From contig JAFQNJ010000035.1 of the NCBI GenBank assembly GCA_017395925.1, positions 1 to 57,513 on the forward strand: DNA of 57,513 nt. Direction: 5' to 3'. Of the stretch, positions 50,114 through 57,513 are shown one piece after another. This DNA comes from Ruminococcus sp. GTDB taxonomy: Bacteria; Bacillota; Clostridia; Oscillospirales; Acutalibacteraceae. The number at the start of each line of letters is the position of its first letter. Positions within the stretch are counted from its first letter, which is position 1. The translations under genes and the position numbers were made by a program. The notes beneath the pieces are model-generated. The model had not been told where the DNA came from. It ran no database searches and worked only from the letters and a program-made list of their open reading frames with translations.

Positions 50114-50947
50114 TCATTTTGAAAAGTGCTCCTCCAGATGACGTCCCAGAGAAACATAGGTCTGGCTGTCCCTTTCCGAGTGGCACATAAGCGGCACCAG
50201 AGAGCCAAGATTATACACCCCCGCCAAAGTATACAGTCCTGCCGCTATAAGTTCTCCGTCGGTGACATACTCCTCCCACTCCTTCTCAATTTCAGGGAGT
50301 TTTACTGTGTATCGGCTGTACACCCGACAGGGAATCCCCACCGAAGGAGGTGATGAAGTGAGAAGCACCGCTTCCGCTTCAGGCGAGAAAGCTGTTTCCA
50401 CCGCGGAAGGGGCAATTATCAGAGAGCAGGACGAGAGGGAGTTTATTCGTCGGCTGACAAAGGGTGCGGCACCCTTCTCCCACATCAAACGCCTTGCTTC
50501 TGCTTCGTAAAGCTCCGTGTTATCCGTCACCACTGTGAACTTCCCCACCAGTTCCAGAAAAGCCTCACACACAGGTGCATAATCTCCGCTTTTGTCATAG
50601 AGCCCCACCTTTATATGACGTGCCGTGCTGTGCATTGCCTGAAGGCAGGCGACCGCCATATTGATGCTCATCCGCCCTCGGTAAAGTGCGGGTGAAAACA
50701 TAGTTATCTTAGGAGACGGCACCTTCACGCGGGAAAAATTAAGCAGATTTTCTCTTCCCTCTTTTGCTCTGCGGCAGATTCGCTTTCCACCTATTCTCCC
50801 GTTTCGGCAGATATATCTCAGGTGCCTCACAGGCACATTCATAATGCTCCCTTTCCTCACCTTCAGGGAATTCACGGGGAGCATTGCCATAGGGTGCTTT
50901 CTCCACAGAGAGTTCTCTCTGTCCTCAACTGTCAGAATAGTAAGCAT
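50114..50947 (-). CDS. Hypothetical protein (277 aa)
   Basis: No family recognised. 277 residues, no membrane span. The N-terminal ~80 residues are basic (HLRYICRNGRIGGKRICRRA). The rest alternates strands and helices in Rossmann-like fashion (ARHIKVGLYDKSG, KFTVVTDNTELYEAEARRLM, SCSLIIAPSAV), and the end is helical. GGGAGG lies 6 nt upstream of ATG 50947. It is followed by an intergenic stretch and then greA. Function cannot be inferred. Confidence 0.75.
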   Translation of the reverse strand: MLTILTVEDRENSLWRKHPMAMLPVNSLKVRKGSIMNVPVRHLRYICRNGRIGGKRICRRAKEGRENLLNFSRVKVPSPKITMFSPALYRGRMSINMAVACLQAMHSTARHIKVGLYDKSGDYAPVCEAFLELVGKFTVVTDNTELYEAEARRLMWEKGAAPFVSRRINSLSSCSLIIAPSAVETAFSPEAEAVLLTSSPPSVGIPCRVYSRYTVKLPEIEKEWEEYVTDGELIAAGLYTLAGVYNLGSLVPLMCHSERDSQTYVSLGRHLEEHFSK

Positions 50948-50998
50948 AAAAAACCTCCCGCAGGTACTTTCTTCAAGTATATGCGGGAGATGATTTAT
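50945..50998 (-). terminator. Inverted repeat downstream of the ftsE-ftsX operon
   Basis: CATCTCCCGCA (50983-50993 region) pairs with TGCGGGAGG (50949-50957), and a T-run follows on the minus strand. It lies just past the S41-like stub gene and overlaps the ribosome binding site of the next gene at 50947, so it could modulate as well as terminate. Confidence 0.55.
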
Positions 50999-51043
50999 TT
51001 ATTAAGATAAGGGATATCCGTAACCCTTTTTAGTTCTATTCGG

Positions 51044-51406
51044 TTACTTCAGGATAACCACTGCGTCGCCGTTTGAAAGCACGTCCACAACGTAGCCGTC
51101 CTTTGCCCTGTATTCGCTGTCTTTATACTCCTCTGCAGTAAGATAGAGGACTTTCCCGCCATAAGCCTCGCAGTATGCCTTGCAAACCTCTCTCTGAATG
51201 GCTTCCTCGTCCTTATCCCCCTGATACTTCTCTCTCACAAAGCCGTCCACCTCGGAGAGAGAGGAAAACACCGCCTGCTTTTCAGCAAGTTCGGTGAGGT
51301 CCTTATTGAATGAAAAGTATGCAAAAATATATGCCGCTGAGAAAGCTATTGCGGCGGCGATAAGCACCGCGGTAATTACAACGGGAAGGGATATTCTCTT
51401 GCTCAT
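51044..51406 (-). CDS. S41 peptidase N-terminus-like stub protein (120 aa)
   Basis: One N-terminal membrane helix (about 8-30), then a helical region AVFSSLSEVDGFVREKYQGD and YLTAEEYKDSEYRAKDGY, ending VVDVLSNGDAVVILK. The stretch from the membrane helix through YLTAEEY resembles the N-terminus of carboxy-terminal processing proteases (S41, CtpA/B), which usually follow ftsEX-M23 in Firmicutes. No PDZ or catalytic domain follows. Either a truncated remnant or a short derived protein. Intact ribosome binding site (AAGGAGAG); 37 nt after the M23 gene. Confidence 0.65.
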   Translation of the reverse strand: MSKRISLPVVITAVLIAAAIAFSAAYIFAYFSFNKDLTELAEKQAVFSSLSEVDGFVREKYQGDKDEEAIQREVCKAYCEAYGGKVLYLTAEEYKDSEYRAKDGYVVDVLSNGDAVVILK

Positions 51407-51443
51407 TATAATCTCTCCTTGAAAGTAGGATTATGCCTTAAAA

Positions 51444-52646
51444 TTACATATAGGGATACTCGGACATAGGGTCGTAGCGAGTGCCGTAGTATCTTGCCTC
51501 GAAGTGGAGATGAGGACCTGTGGAGTAACCTGTGGAGCCTGCATAGCCGATAACCTGACCTGCTGACACATACTCGCCTGCATAAACTGTGGGATAGCTC
51601 AAATGGGCATAAATTGTAGCCTTGCCGTCGCCGTGGTCTATCCAGACGTAGTTGCCCCAGCCGCCGTTACATCCGCAGCTGCCCCATTTGCCCCAGTTGT
51701 GCTCGCACCAGCTGTAGCTGTCAATGACAGTACCCGACTGTGCCGCCACAATGGTGGTGCCCATAAAGCCCGAACCTGCGATATCAATACCGCCGTGGTA
51801 GTAACCTGTTCTCTCCTCGTAGTACTGGGAACTCAGGTAGTAATGTCCCGGTGCAGGCCATACCCAACTGCCGTCTCCGGGAGGAGTTACTCCCTGATTG
51901 TTATTGCTGTTATTGTTCTGATTCTGAGATGCATAGTAGTCCTGAATCTTCTGCTCAGTCTCGGACTGGGAATCCAGAATAGCATCAAGATGTCCTGCCG
52001 CATCCTCCTTCTTGCCGTAGAGAGATGCCAGTGCCTCCTCATGTTCGGAAAGGAGGGCATTGAGCTCCGCCTGCTTTGCGGCAAGTTCAGTTTCCTCTGC
52101 CTCCAGCACCGCCAAATCGGCATTGAGCACCTCGACCTCGGCATTTATATCGTCCATCTGTGCCTCTATCTCATCAATGAGCTTGCTGTCCTTTTCGTTC
52201 ATACTGTCAATAAGCTGAACCTTGTCAACAAAATCGTTGAAGTCGGAAGCTCCCAGAATAATCTCCAGAGTAGAGACGTCGCCTGCAACATAGAGAGCAC
52301 GCAGACGCTGTCTGAAAAGCTCCATATTCGCCTCAGCCTCAGCCTCCAGAGCAGAAATCTCGCTTTTCTTGTCCTCGATACTGCCCTCAATAGCCGCGAT
52401 TTTCTCACGGCTTACGGCTATCTCATCATTGACGAGCTTAACCTTGGCGGCAACGGCATCCACAAGCTCCTGCTGCTTGTCGATATCTCCCTGCAGAGAA
52501 TCTATAATCGCCTGATACTCCTGTGCCTCCTGACGGAGCCTGTCCTGCTCAGCCTGAAGGTCACTGAGGGTATCCGCACTTGTCATAATAACCGCAAAGA
52601 GCACCATAACCAGTGCCATTACTGCGGATAATATTTTCTTAAACAA
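51444..52646 (-). CDS. Secreted coiled-coil M23 peptidase (FtsEX-associated)
   Basis: 400 residues: signal peptide (MFKKILSAVMALVMVLFAVI), a long coiled coil (about 25-245) of the PcsB/EnvC type, an Asn/Gln linker, and a C-terminal M23 domain. Zn-ligand motifs are HGGIDIAGSG and HLHFEARYYG. TTG 52646 follows GAGGTGA. Encoded 38 nt after ftsX; such proteins are activated at the septum by FtsEX through the coiled coil (family knowledge). Confidence 0.93.
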   Translation of the reverse strand: MFKKILSAVMALVMVLFAVIMTSADTLSDLQAEQDRLRQEAQEYQAIIDSLQGDIDKQQELVDAVAAKVKLVNDEIAVSREKIAAIEGSIEDKKSEISALEAEAEANMELFRQRLRALYVAGDVSTLEIILGASDFNDFVDKVQLIDSMNEKDSKLIDEIEAQMDDINAEVEVLNADLAVLEAEETELAAKQAELNALLSEHEEALASLYGKKEDAAGHLDAILDSQSETEQKIQDYYASQNQNNNSNNNQGVTPPGDGSWVWPAPGHYYLSSQYYEERTGYYHGGIDIAGSGFMGTTIVAAQSGTVIDSYSWCEHNWGKWGSCGCNGGWGNYVWIDHGDGKATIYAHLSYPTVYAGEYVSAGQVIGYAGSTGYSTGPHLHFEARYYGTRYDPMSEYPYM

Positions 52647-52684
52647 TAAAAATCACCTCTTTGTGATAACCCGTGGGTTGTCAC

Positions 52685-53590
52685 TTACCATCCAAGAAGC
52701 TCGTTGCCTTCTTTTCTCAGGTATCTGCCGATAGAGAGCATACTGCCCAGAGCGCCGATAATCACACCTGCACCTACAAAGGCGATGCTGACAAAAACCG
52801 CAACCTCGGAGTAGTTGAGCAGTTCAAACTTTGCGATACTCTGCACCGACTTCATAATGGCATCGTAAAGGAACACCATAAGCACCGATGTGGTGATACC
52901 TGAAATGGCACCGATGGTCATACCCTCCACAATAAAGGGAATACGTACAAAGGTATCGGTGGCACCTACCGACTTCATAATGCTTATCTCGAAGCGACGT
53001 GCATACATTGTCATTCTGATGGTGTTGGAAATAATGAAAACTGATACCAACGTCAGTGCCAGAATTATCCAGAAGCTCATGGTGTTTACCAGCTTCTGAA
53101 GGCTTGTGAGTTTCTCCGCGATTTCTCTGGTGTCACGGACAGACTCAACCCCCTGCACCTTCATAATATTCTCCACGGTACGGTCATACTGAGCCAGGTC
53201 CTCCATAGTAACATCCACCGCATGAGGCAGAGGGTTGCCCTCGCCGATAAGCTGGTTGAAGATGTCCTCTCTGAGAGACTCCTGGTAATCCTTGATAGCC
53301 TCGTCCTTGGAGACAAACTCGGTCTTCACAACATTGTCGATTCTCTTGATATCTTCCTCAATATAGCGTGCCTCGTCATCCAGCACATCCATGGAAAGGA
53401 AAACTCTGGTGACGTTGGTGCCGCCGATTTTGTCAACTGCGTTTGATACATTGAGAGAAAGCAGGGACGCCGCCCCTGTCAGCAAAAGGCAGGAGATAAG
53501 CACACCCACCGAGGCGATACTCATCATACGGTTGGTCCAGATACTCTTGATGCCTTCTTTCAGCAAATATCCCAGTCCGCTTAAATTCAT
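52685..53590 (-). CDS. ftsX: Cell division ABC permease FtsX
   Basis: 301 residues: TM1 (about 20-44), a large extracellular loop that contacts the hydrolase (about 45-170), then three membrane helices at about 175-197, 220-245 and 270-290. The ATG overlaps the ftsE stop by 4 nt, so the two are translationally coupled. FtsX relays ATP-dependent signals from FtsE to the M23 peptidase encoded next. Confidence 0.94.
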   Translation of the reverse strand: MNLSGLGYLLKEGIKSIWTNRMMSIASVGVLISCLLLTGAASLLSLNVSNAVDKIGGTNVTRVFLSMDVLDDEARYIEEDIKRIDNVVKTEFVSKDEAIKDYQESLREDIFNQLIGEGNPLPHAVDVTMEDLAQYDRTVENIMKVQGVESVRDTREIAEKLTSLQKLVNTMSFWIILALTLVSVFIISNTIRMTMYARRFEISIMKSVGATDTFVRIPFIVEGMTIGAISGITTSVLMVFLYDAIMKSVQSIAKFELLNYSEVAVFVSIAFVGAGVIIGALGSMLSIGRYLRKEGNELLGW

Positions 53591-54279
53591 ACCTGTCCCC
53601 CCTCACTCGGCTTTATCTCCATAGCGTCCTCAACAACCACGCCCTTATCAATGGTAATGCAACGGCTGTTGAAGCTGTGGACAAGATTATGCTCATGGGT
53701 AACAATAAGAACGGTGGTGCCGCGCTTGTTGATTTCATGAAGCAGTTCGATAATTTCATAGCTCATCTCGGGGTCTACGTTACCGGTAGGCTCGTCGGCA
53801 ATAATCATCTGAGGGTTATTCACCAGAGCACGTGCCAGTGCAACTCTCTGCTGTTCACCGCCGGAGAGCTCGCTGGGGTAGTTTTCTGCCTTGTTCTCCA
53901 GTCCCACAAGTTCCAGAATATATGGAACCCTCTTCTTGATAGCACGGGGACGTGCACCTACGGCACGCATGGCAAATGCCACGTTCTCATAGACAGTCAT
54001 CTTATCAATAAGTCGGAAATCCTGAAAAACTATGCCCATGGAACGGCGAAGCATAGGAACTTTTCTGCGTTTGAGCTTTTCAAGCTGTATATCGTTGACG
54101 ATGATGGAGCCCGAAGTGGGAGTTTCCTCGCGCATAATCAGCTTGAGGAAGGTGCTCTTGCCTGCACCCGAGGAGCCCACAATAAACACGAACTCGCCTT
54201 TTTCTATAATAAGGCTCACCTGATTCAGTGCGTGGGTTCCTGTATGGTAAACCTTTGATACATTACGGAATTCAATCAT
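53587..54279 (-). CDS. ftsE: Cell division ATP-binding protein FtsE
   Basis: 230 residues: Walker A GSSGAGKST (about 36-44), Q-loop IVFQDFRL, signature LSGGEQQRVALARAL, Walker B MIIADEPTG, H-loop VTHEH. FtsE shows the typical YHTGTHALNQVSL start. First gene of the ftsE-ftsX-M23-stub operon. A TATAAT lies about 40 nt upstream, but no -35 is convincing. Confidence 0.95.
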   Translation of the reverse strand: MIEFRNVSKVYHTGTHALNQVSLIIEKGEFVFIVGSSGAGKSTFLKLIMREETPTSGSIIVNDIQLEKLKRRKVPMLRRSMGIVFQDFRLIDKMTVYENVAFAMRAVGARPRAIKKRVPYILELVGLENKAENYPSELSGGEQQRVALARALVNNPQMIIADEPTGNVDPEMSYEIIELLHEINKRGTTVLIVTHEHNLVHSFNSRCITIDKGVVVEDAMEIKPSEGGQV

Positions 54280-54464
54280 TTTCTTACCTGCCTTTTCGGG
54301 TCACATATACATATATTATATAACGCAAATGTGACAAGCACCTGAAATACCGAAGATTATTCAGGCGGTAAAATCTGTCATTTTTCTTCTCATTCTAAAA
54401 TCGCTTTGCACGCAGCTTAACATAAGTAAAGTTTCGTACAAAGCGAATCAGAGCTTTTTAAAAA

Positions 54465-55550
54465 TTAAAATTGTGCGGGACTTGCGGAGAGGTACTTCTT
54501 AACCATAAGTGCTACCTTGAACACAATGGCATCCTCAAACTCACGGAGGTCAAGACCTGTGAGCTTCTTGATTTTTTCAAGTCTGTACACCAGAGTGTTA
54601 CGGTGAACGAAGAGCTTTCTGGAGGTCTCGGAAACGTTCAGGTTGTTCTCAAAGAACTTCTGAATTGTAAAGAGGGTCTCCTGGTCAAGGCTCTCGATGG
54701 AACCGCGCTTGAAGACTTCCTTGAGGAACATATCACAGAGAGTTGTGGGAAGCTGGTATACAAGTCTTGCGATACCGAGGTTGTCGTAGCTGACAACAGC
54801 GCGCTCTGTGTCGAAGACCTTACCTACCTCAAGAGCCACCTGAGCCTCCTTGAAGGAATGAGCCAACTCCTTGATACCTGTAACAGGTGTGCCGATACCA
54901 ACGTTGCAGTGAGTGTAGAACTCGCTGGAGAGAGTATCAACAATGGAGCTTGCCAACTTCTCCAGGTCGCGGCTGTCGATGCCGGTCTTGATTTCCTTGA
55001 CAAGGGCAATGTCAGTCTCGTTGATGTTGATAACGAAATCCTTAGTCTTGTCAGGGAAGAGATTCTGGACTATATCATAAGCGGAAATATCGGTTTTGGA
55101 TGTAATCTTGATGAGCATACAAACTCTGGTGACATCGTTTGAGAAATGGAGTTCTCTTGCCTTGATGTAGATATCACCGGGGAGAATATTGTCAAGAATG
55201 ACGTTCTTGATAAAGTTACTTCTGTCGTACTTCTCATCATAGTACTGCTTGATGCTGGTGAGCGATACAGAAAGAAGCTGAACATATCTCTGGGCAATTT
55301 CGTCGGAGCCCGAAACAAAAACAGCATAGTCAGCACGGGTGCTGCTGCCGAAAGCCTTGTAGGTGCAACCGTTAATAACAAAAGGAACGGTAGCGCTCAA
55401 GGTCTCGGAGTTGATATTCTCGTTAACCTCACCGATACGACCCAGTTCTGAACAGGCGATGACTACGGAAGTCTCGTCCACAACGCCCACGACTCTGTCG
55501 ATAGCGTCCTTCATCTGATGAATAATACCCTGAAACAATCTGTTTGACAT
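54465..55550 (-). CDS. PucR/CdaR-family transcriptional regulator
   Basis: 361 residues. An N-terminal sensory region (VVGVVDETSVVIACSELGRI, then VINGCTYKAFGSSTRADYAV) is followed by a GGDEF-like/CdaR central domain (HCNVGIGTPVTGIKELAHSF) and a C-terminal PucR-type HTH (NNLNVSETSRKLFVHRNTLVYRL up to about 340). Family members regulate sugar-acid or purine catabolism. No such genes are adjacent; the ABC ATPase gene beyond the repeats is a possible but unproven target. GGAGG upstream of ATG 55550. Confidence 0.85.
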   Translation of the reverse strand: MSNRLFQGIIHQMKDAIDRVVGVVDETSVVIACSELGRIGEVNENINSETLSATVPFVINGCTYKAFGSSTRADYAVFVSGSDEIAQRYVQLLSVSLTSIKQYYDEKYDRSNFIKNVILDNILPGDIYIKARELHFSNDVTRVCMLIKITSKTDISAYDIVQNLFPDKTKDFVININETDIALVKEIKTGIDSRDLEKLASSIVDTLSSEFYTHCNVGIGTPVTGIKELAHSFKEAQVALEVGKVFDTERAVVSYDNLGIARLVYQLPTTLCDMFLKEVFKRGSIESLDQETLFTIQKFFENNLNVSETSRKLFVHRNTLVYRLEKIKKLTGLDLREFEDAIVFKVALMVKKYLSASPAQF

Positions 55551-55902
55551 AAGCTTGCCTCCGCATATTAAAAATTAGATATAGTCAAAATCCCCACTCG
55601 TTTGGAGAAATGATACCAAAATGCAACTGATATCATATACATATTACACAAAGAAATTAAAAAATGCAACCTTTTTTCGAAAAAAAACTTATTTTTTTAT
55701 CAAAATTGCTGAATTTTATATTTGGTCTGCAGAAAAATAATCTCTGCCCGTTACAAATTCCCATTTTTTGCACCCAAATTTTCTCTCATCCGCCCCTCGT
55801 TCCTTCGCAGAATATATCGTGTACGGCAGCAACCAGAGAGGAAACCGCGTAGCATATAATCCGTCTCGTCACTGATAAAACCTTGTAGCAGATAATCCCA
55901 GC

Positions 55903-56045
55903 CTCTTTTATAAAAGGGAGGTGGCTGTGCATCAGCACAGACGGAGGATTGGAAAAGCAATACAGCAGATAATAGCGAAGCAAATGACAATCCCCCACCG
56001 CCCTGTGGGCGGAGCCCCCTTTGCACAAAGGGGCCTTTTATTGCG
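55903..56045. repeat. Dispersed hairpin-rich repeat, copy 2
   Basis: Same element as at 33789: AAAGGGAGGTGGCTGTG, CAGCACAGACGGAGG, AATGACAATCCCCCACCGCC, and a GCCCCCTTTGCACAAAGGGGCC hairpin end. The middle section is diverged relative to the other copies. It is followed by a GGCGGCAGGTTGCCGCCCCT palindrome. Confidence 0.85.
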
Positions 56046-56129
56046 TCATCTCCAAGCGGGCGGCAGGTTGCCGCCCCTACGGTTCAGAGAAACCTCTTGC
56101 CAAGCCGCCCCTGCATTTACCTCTTACCT

Positions 56130-56288
56130 AAACTCGCCTCCCTTGTGAAAGGGAGGTGGCTGTGCGTCAACACAGACGGAGGGATTGAGAATTTGAAGTA
56201 ACAGGAAAATCAAAAGAGCAACAAATGACAATCTCCCACCGCCCTGTGGGCGGAGCCCCCTTTGCACAAAGGGGCCTTTTATTGCGTC
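56130..56288. repeat. Dispersed hairpin-rich repeat, copy 3
   Basis: Almost identical to copy 1 at 33789-33952, including GAGAATTTGAAGTAACAGG, separated from copy 2 by a TTACCTCTTACC tract. It is followed at 56315-56375 by the CCTCATCCGTCGCCTGCGG fragment and then by GGCGGCAGGTTGCCGCC palindromes to about 56470. Confidence 0.85.
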
Positions 56289-56525
56289 ATCTCCAAGCGG
56301 GCGGGTGGATTTTCCACCTCATCCGTCGCCTGCGGCGACACCTTCCTCTCAACTGGAAGGCTTCTCGGGCGGCGGGTAGTTTTTCGGGAAGTGGTGGATT
56401 AGCGGGCGGCAGATGCCGCTATGGTCGGGGAACTCCTGCGTTTAGCGGGCGGCAGGTTGCCGCCCCTACGGTTCAGAGAAACCTCTTGCTCAAGCACTCC
56501 GCCCCTGCATTTACCTCTTACCCAA

Positions 56526-56598
56526 ACTCGCCTCCCTTGTGAAAGGGAGGTGGCTGTGCATCAGCACAGACGGAGGGATTGAGAATTTGAAGTAAGAA
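56526..56598. repeat. Dispersed hairpin-rich repeat, truncated copy 4
   Basis: Begins CTCGCCTCCCTTGTGAAAGG, continues to GAGAATTTGAAGTAA and stops there, abutting the terminator of the ABC ATPase gene. The whole gap 55551-56663 is repeats of this family; no gene is visible in it. Confidence 0.8.
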
Positions 56599-56602
56599 AA
56601 AA

Positions 56603-56625
56603 GCAGCAGAGGAAAACTCTGCTGC
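56603..56625 (-). terminator. Terminator of the sugar ABC ATPase gene
   Basis: Perfect GCAGCAGAG / CTCTGCTGC stem followed by TTTTTT on the minus strand, about 38 nt after the stop at 56664. Confidence 0.88.
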
Positions 56626-56663
56626 CTGATGTTATGTTTGGTTATTTATACCTTAAAGATATA

Positions 56664-57512
56664 TCAGTTTACAATTGTCTGCTCTGTTTCCTTGTCGAAG
56701 ACGTGAATCTTGTCAAGAGCAAAAGCAATCTTGATGCTGTCGCCGGGTTTTGCTGTGGATGTAGGAGCAACACGTGCTGTAATGGGAACACCGTTGATGT
56801 TTACATAGAGGTAAATCTCAGCACCCATAAGCTCGGTAACGTCTACTGCAGCCTCGATAACGCTGTCGCCTGCCTTTGCGATGAACTCGGGCTCATCGTG
56901 AACGTGCTCGGGACGGATACCGAAGCGAACTTCCTTGCCGATGTAATCGTTGAGAGCGCCGTTTGCGTTCTTCTCTGCAGGAAGCTTGATCTCGTACTTG
57001 TCAAACTTCAGAGCAACGCCGTCACCCTTCTTAACGAGAGTAGCATCAACAAAGTTCATCTGGGGAGAACCGATGAAGCCTGCTACGAACTCATTGCAGG
57101 GCTTGTCGTAGAGGTTCTGGGGAGTATCAACCTGCTGAATGAAGCCGTCCTTCATAACAACGATTCTGGTACCCATTGTCATAGCCTCTGTCTGGTCATG
57201 AGTAACGTAGATGAATGTTGTGCCAAGTCTCTGATAGAGCTTGGAGATCTCGGTTCTCATGTTAGCACGGAGCTTTGCATCAAGGTTGGAGAGAGGCTCG
57301 TCAAGAAGGAATACCTTAGGATCACGAACGATAGCACGACCCAGAGCAACACGCTGTCTCTGACCACCGGAGAGAGCCTTGGGCTTTCTGTCGAGAAGGT
57401 GACCGATGTCGAGGATCTTAGCAGCCTATTCAACCAGCTTCTTGATCTCGTCCTTGGGAACCTTACGGAGCTTCAGACCGAATGCCATGTTGTCGAATAC
57501 GGACATGTGGGG
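56664..57512 (-). pseudogene. Sugar ABC transporter ATP-binding protein (MalK/MsmX/UgpC type), partial, in-frame stop
   Basis: The gene enters from the right edge. Reading leftward: PHMSVFDNMAFGLKLRKVPK, then an in-frame TAG at 57428-57426 where relatives have Glu, then AAKILDIGHLLDRKPKALSGGQRQRVALGRAI (signature), VFLLDEPLSNLD (Walker B), FIYVTHDQTEAMTM, and the regulatory TOBE domain (FGIRPEHVHD). The N-terminal Walker A lies outside. A single change GAG to TAG would explain it. Without it this would be the shared ATPase energising sugar importers. An ATG at 57260 could start only a fragment lacking the signature motif. A sequencing error near the window end cannot be excluded. Confidence 0.8.
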
Positions 57513-57513
57513 G

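Noticed and set aside
54300..54330. A sigma-A promoter for ftsE
   Set aside because: TATAAT is present but no -35 hexamer at acceptable spacing stands out, so I did not list it as a feature.

Overview
The window reads as chromosome of a Gram-positive, anaerobic gut-type member of the Clostridia, most likely an Oscillospiraceae/Ruminococcaceae relative. This is inferred from the spore gene spoVAC, sortase B-like enzymes, eight secreted dockerin proteins, a PucR/CdaR-type regulator, an AI-2E family permease, frequent TTG/GTG starts behind strong GGAGG ribosome binding sites, and the absence of outer-membrane genes. Proteins alone do not fix the species.

Layout. 1-3.8 kb: leftward ribosomal operon rpmG-secE-nusG-rplK-rplA-[L10 leader]-rplJ-rplL with two tandem promoters. 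3.8-7.7 kb: FliB-like cysteine-cluster protein, MscS channel and a KtrA/KtrB potassium uptake pair. 7.9-9.7 kb: AT-rich insert with a small orphan gene, a membrane-anchored MerR regulator under its own 19-bp-spacer promoter, and a decayed spoVAC 3' copy next to intact spoVAC. 10.2-15.8 kb: cysteine desulfurase-thiI, a 903-residue sortase B-like protein and a small CinA/MoaB-like protein. 16-18 kb: leucine-rich-repeat dockerin protein. 18-23 kb: CarD, a PhoP/PhoR-like two-component pair and a Na/Pi cotransporter preceded by an 11-bp-periodic array of PhoP-type boxes. 23-29.6 kb: shikimate kinase coupled to a second sortase, the glycolytic operon pgk-tpiA-gpmI, and trmL. 29.7-35.3 kb: G5-M23 peptidase, GH25 lysozyme-luxS, and an AI-2E permease. 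35.4-43.6 kb: one LRR-dockerin gene and two duplicated dockerin operons sharing promoter, leader and terminator, separated by a degenerate EF-G paralogue. 43.7-50 kb: cysK, small genes, a cysE-like gene, a zinc-ribbon/TPR protein, lysS with an extra tRNA-binding domain, and greA. 50-55.5 kb: an unknown gene, then ftsE-ftsX-M23 peptidase-S41-like stub, and a PucR/CdaR-type regulator. 55.6-57.5 kb: dense interspersed repeats and the 3' part of a malK/msmX-type ATPase gene with an in-frame stop.

Themes. Much of the window concerns the cell envelope: sortases, peptidoglycan hydrolases and FtsEX, and the dockerin proteins. No cohesin or scaffoldin is present, so the dockerin partners lie elsewhere. 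The most unusual elements are the two duplicated dockerin operons, which carry a recurring ~90-residue domain and an I9-propeptide-like domain; the transmembrane MerR regulator in an AT-rich insert beside a spoVAC remnant; an EF-G paralogue lacking the P-loop lysine; and an S41-peptidase stub in the ftsEX operon.
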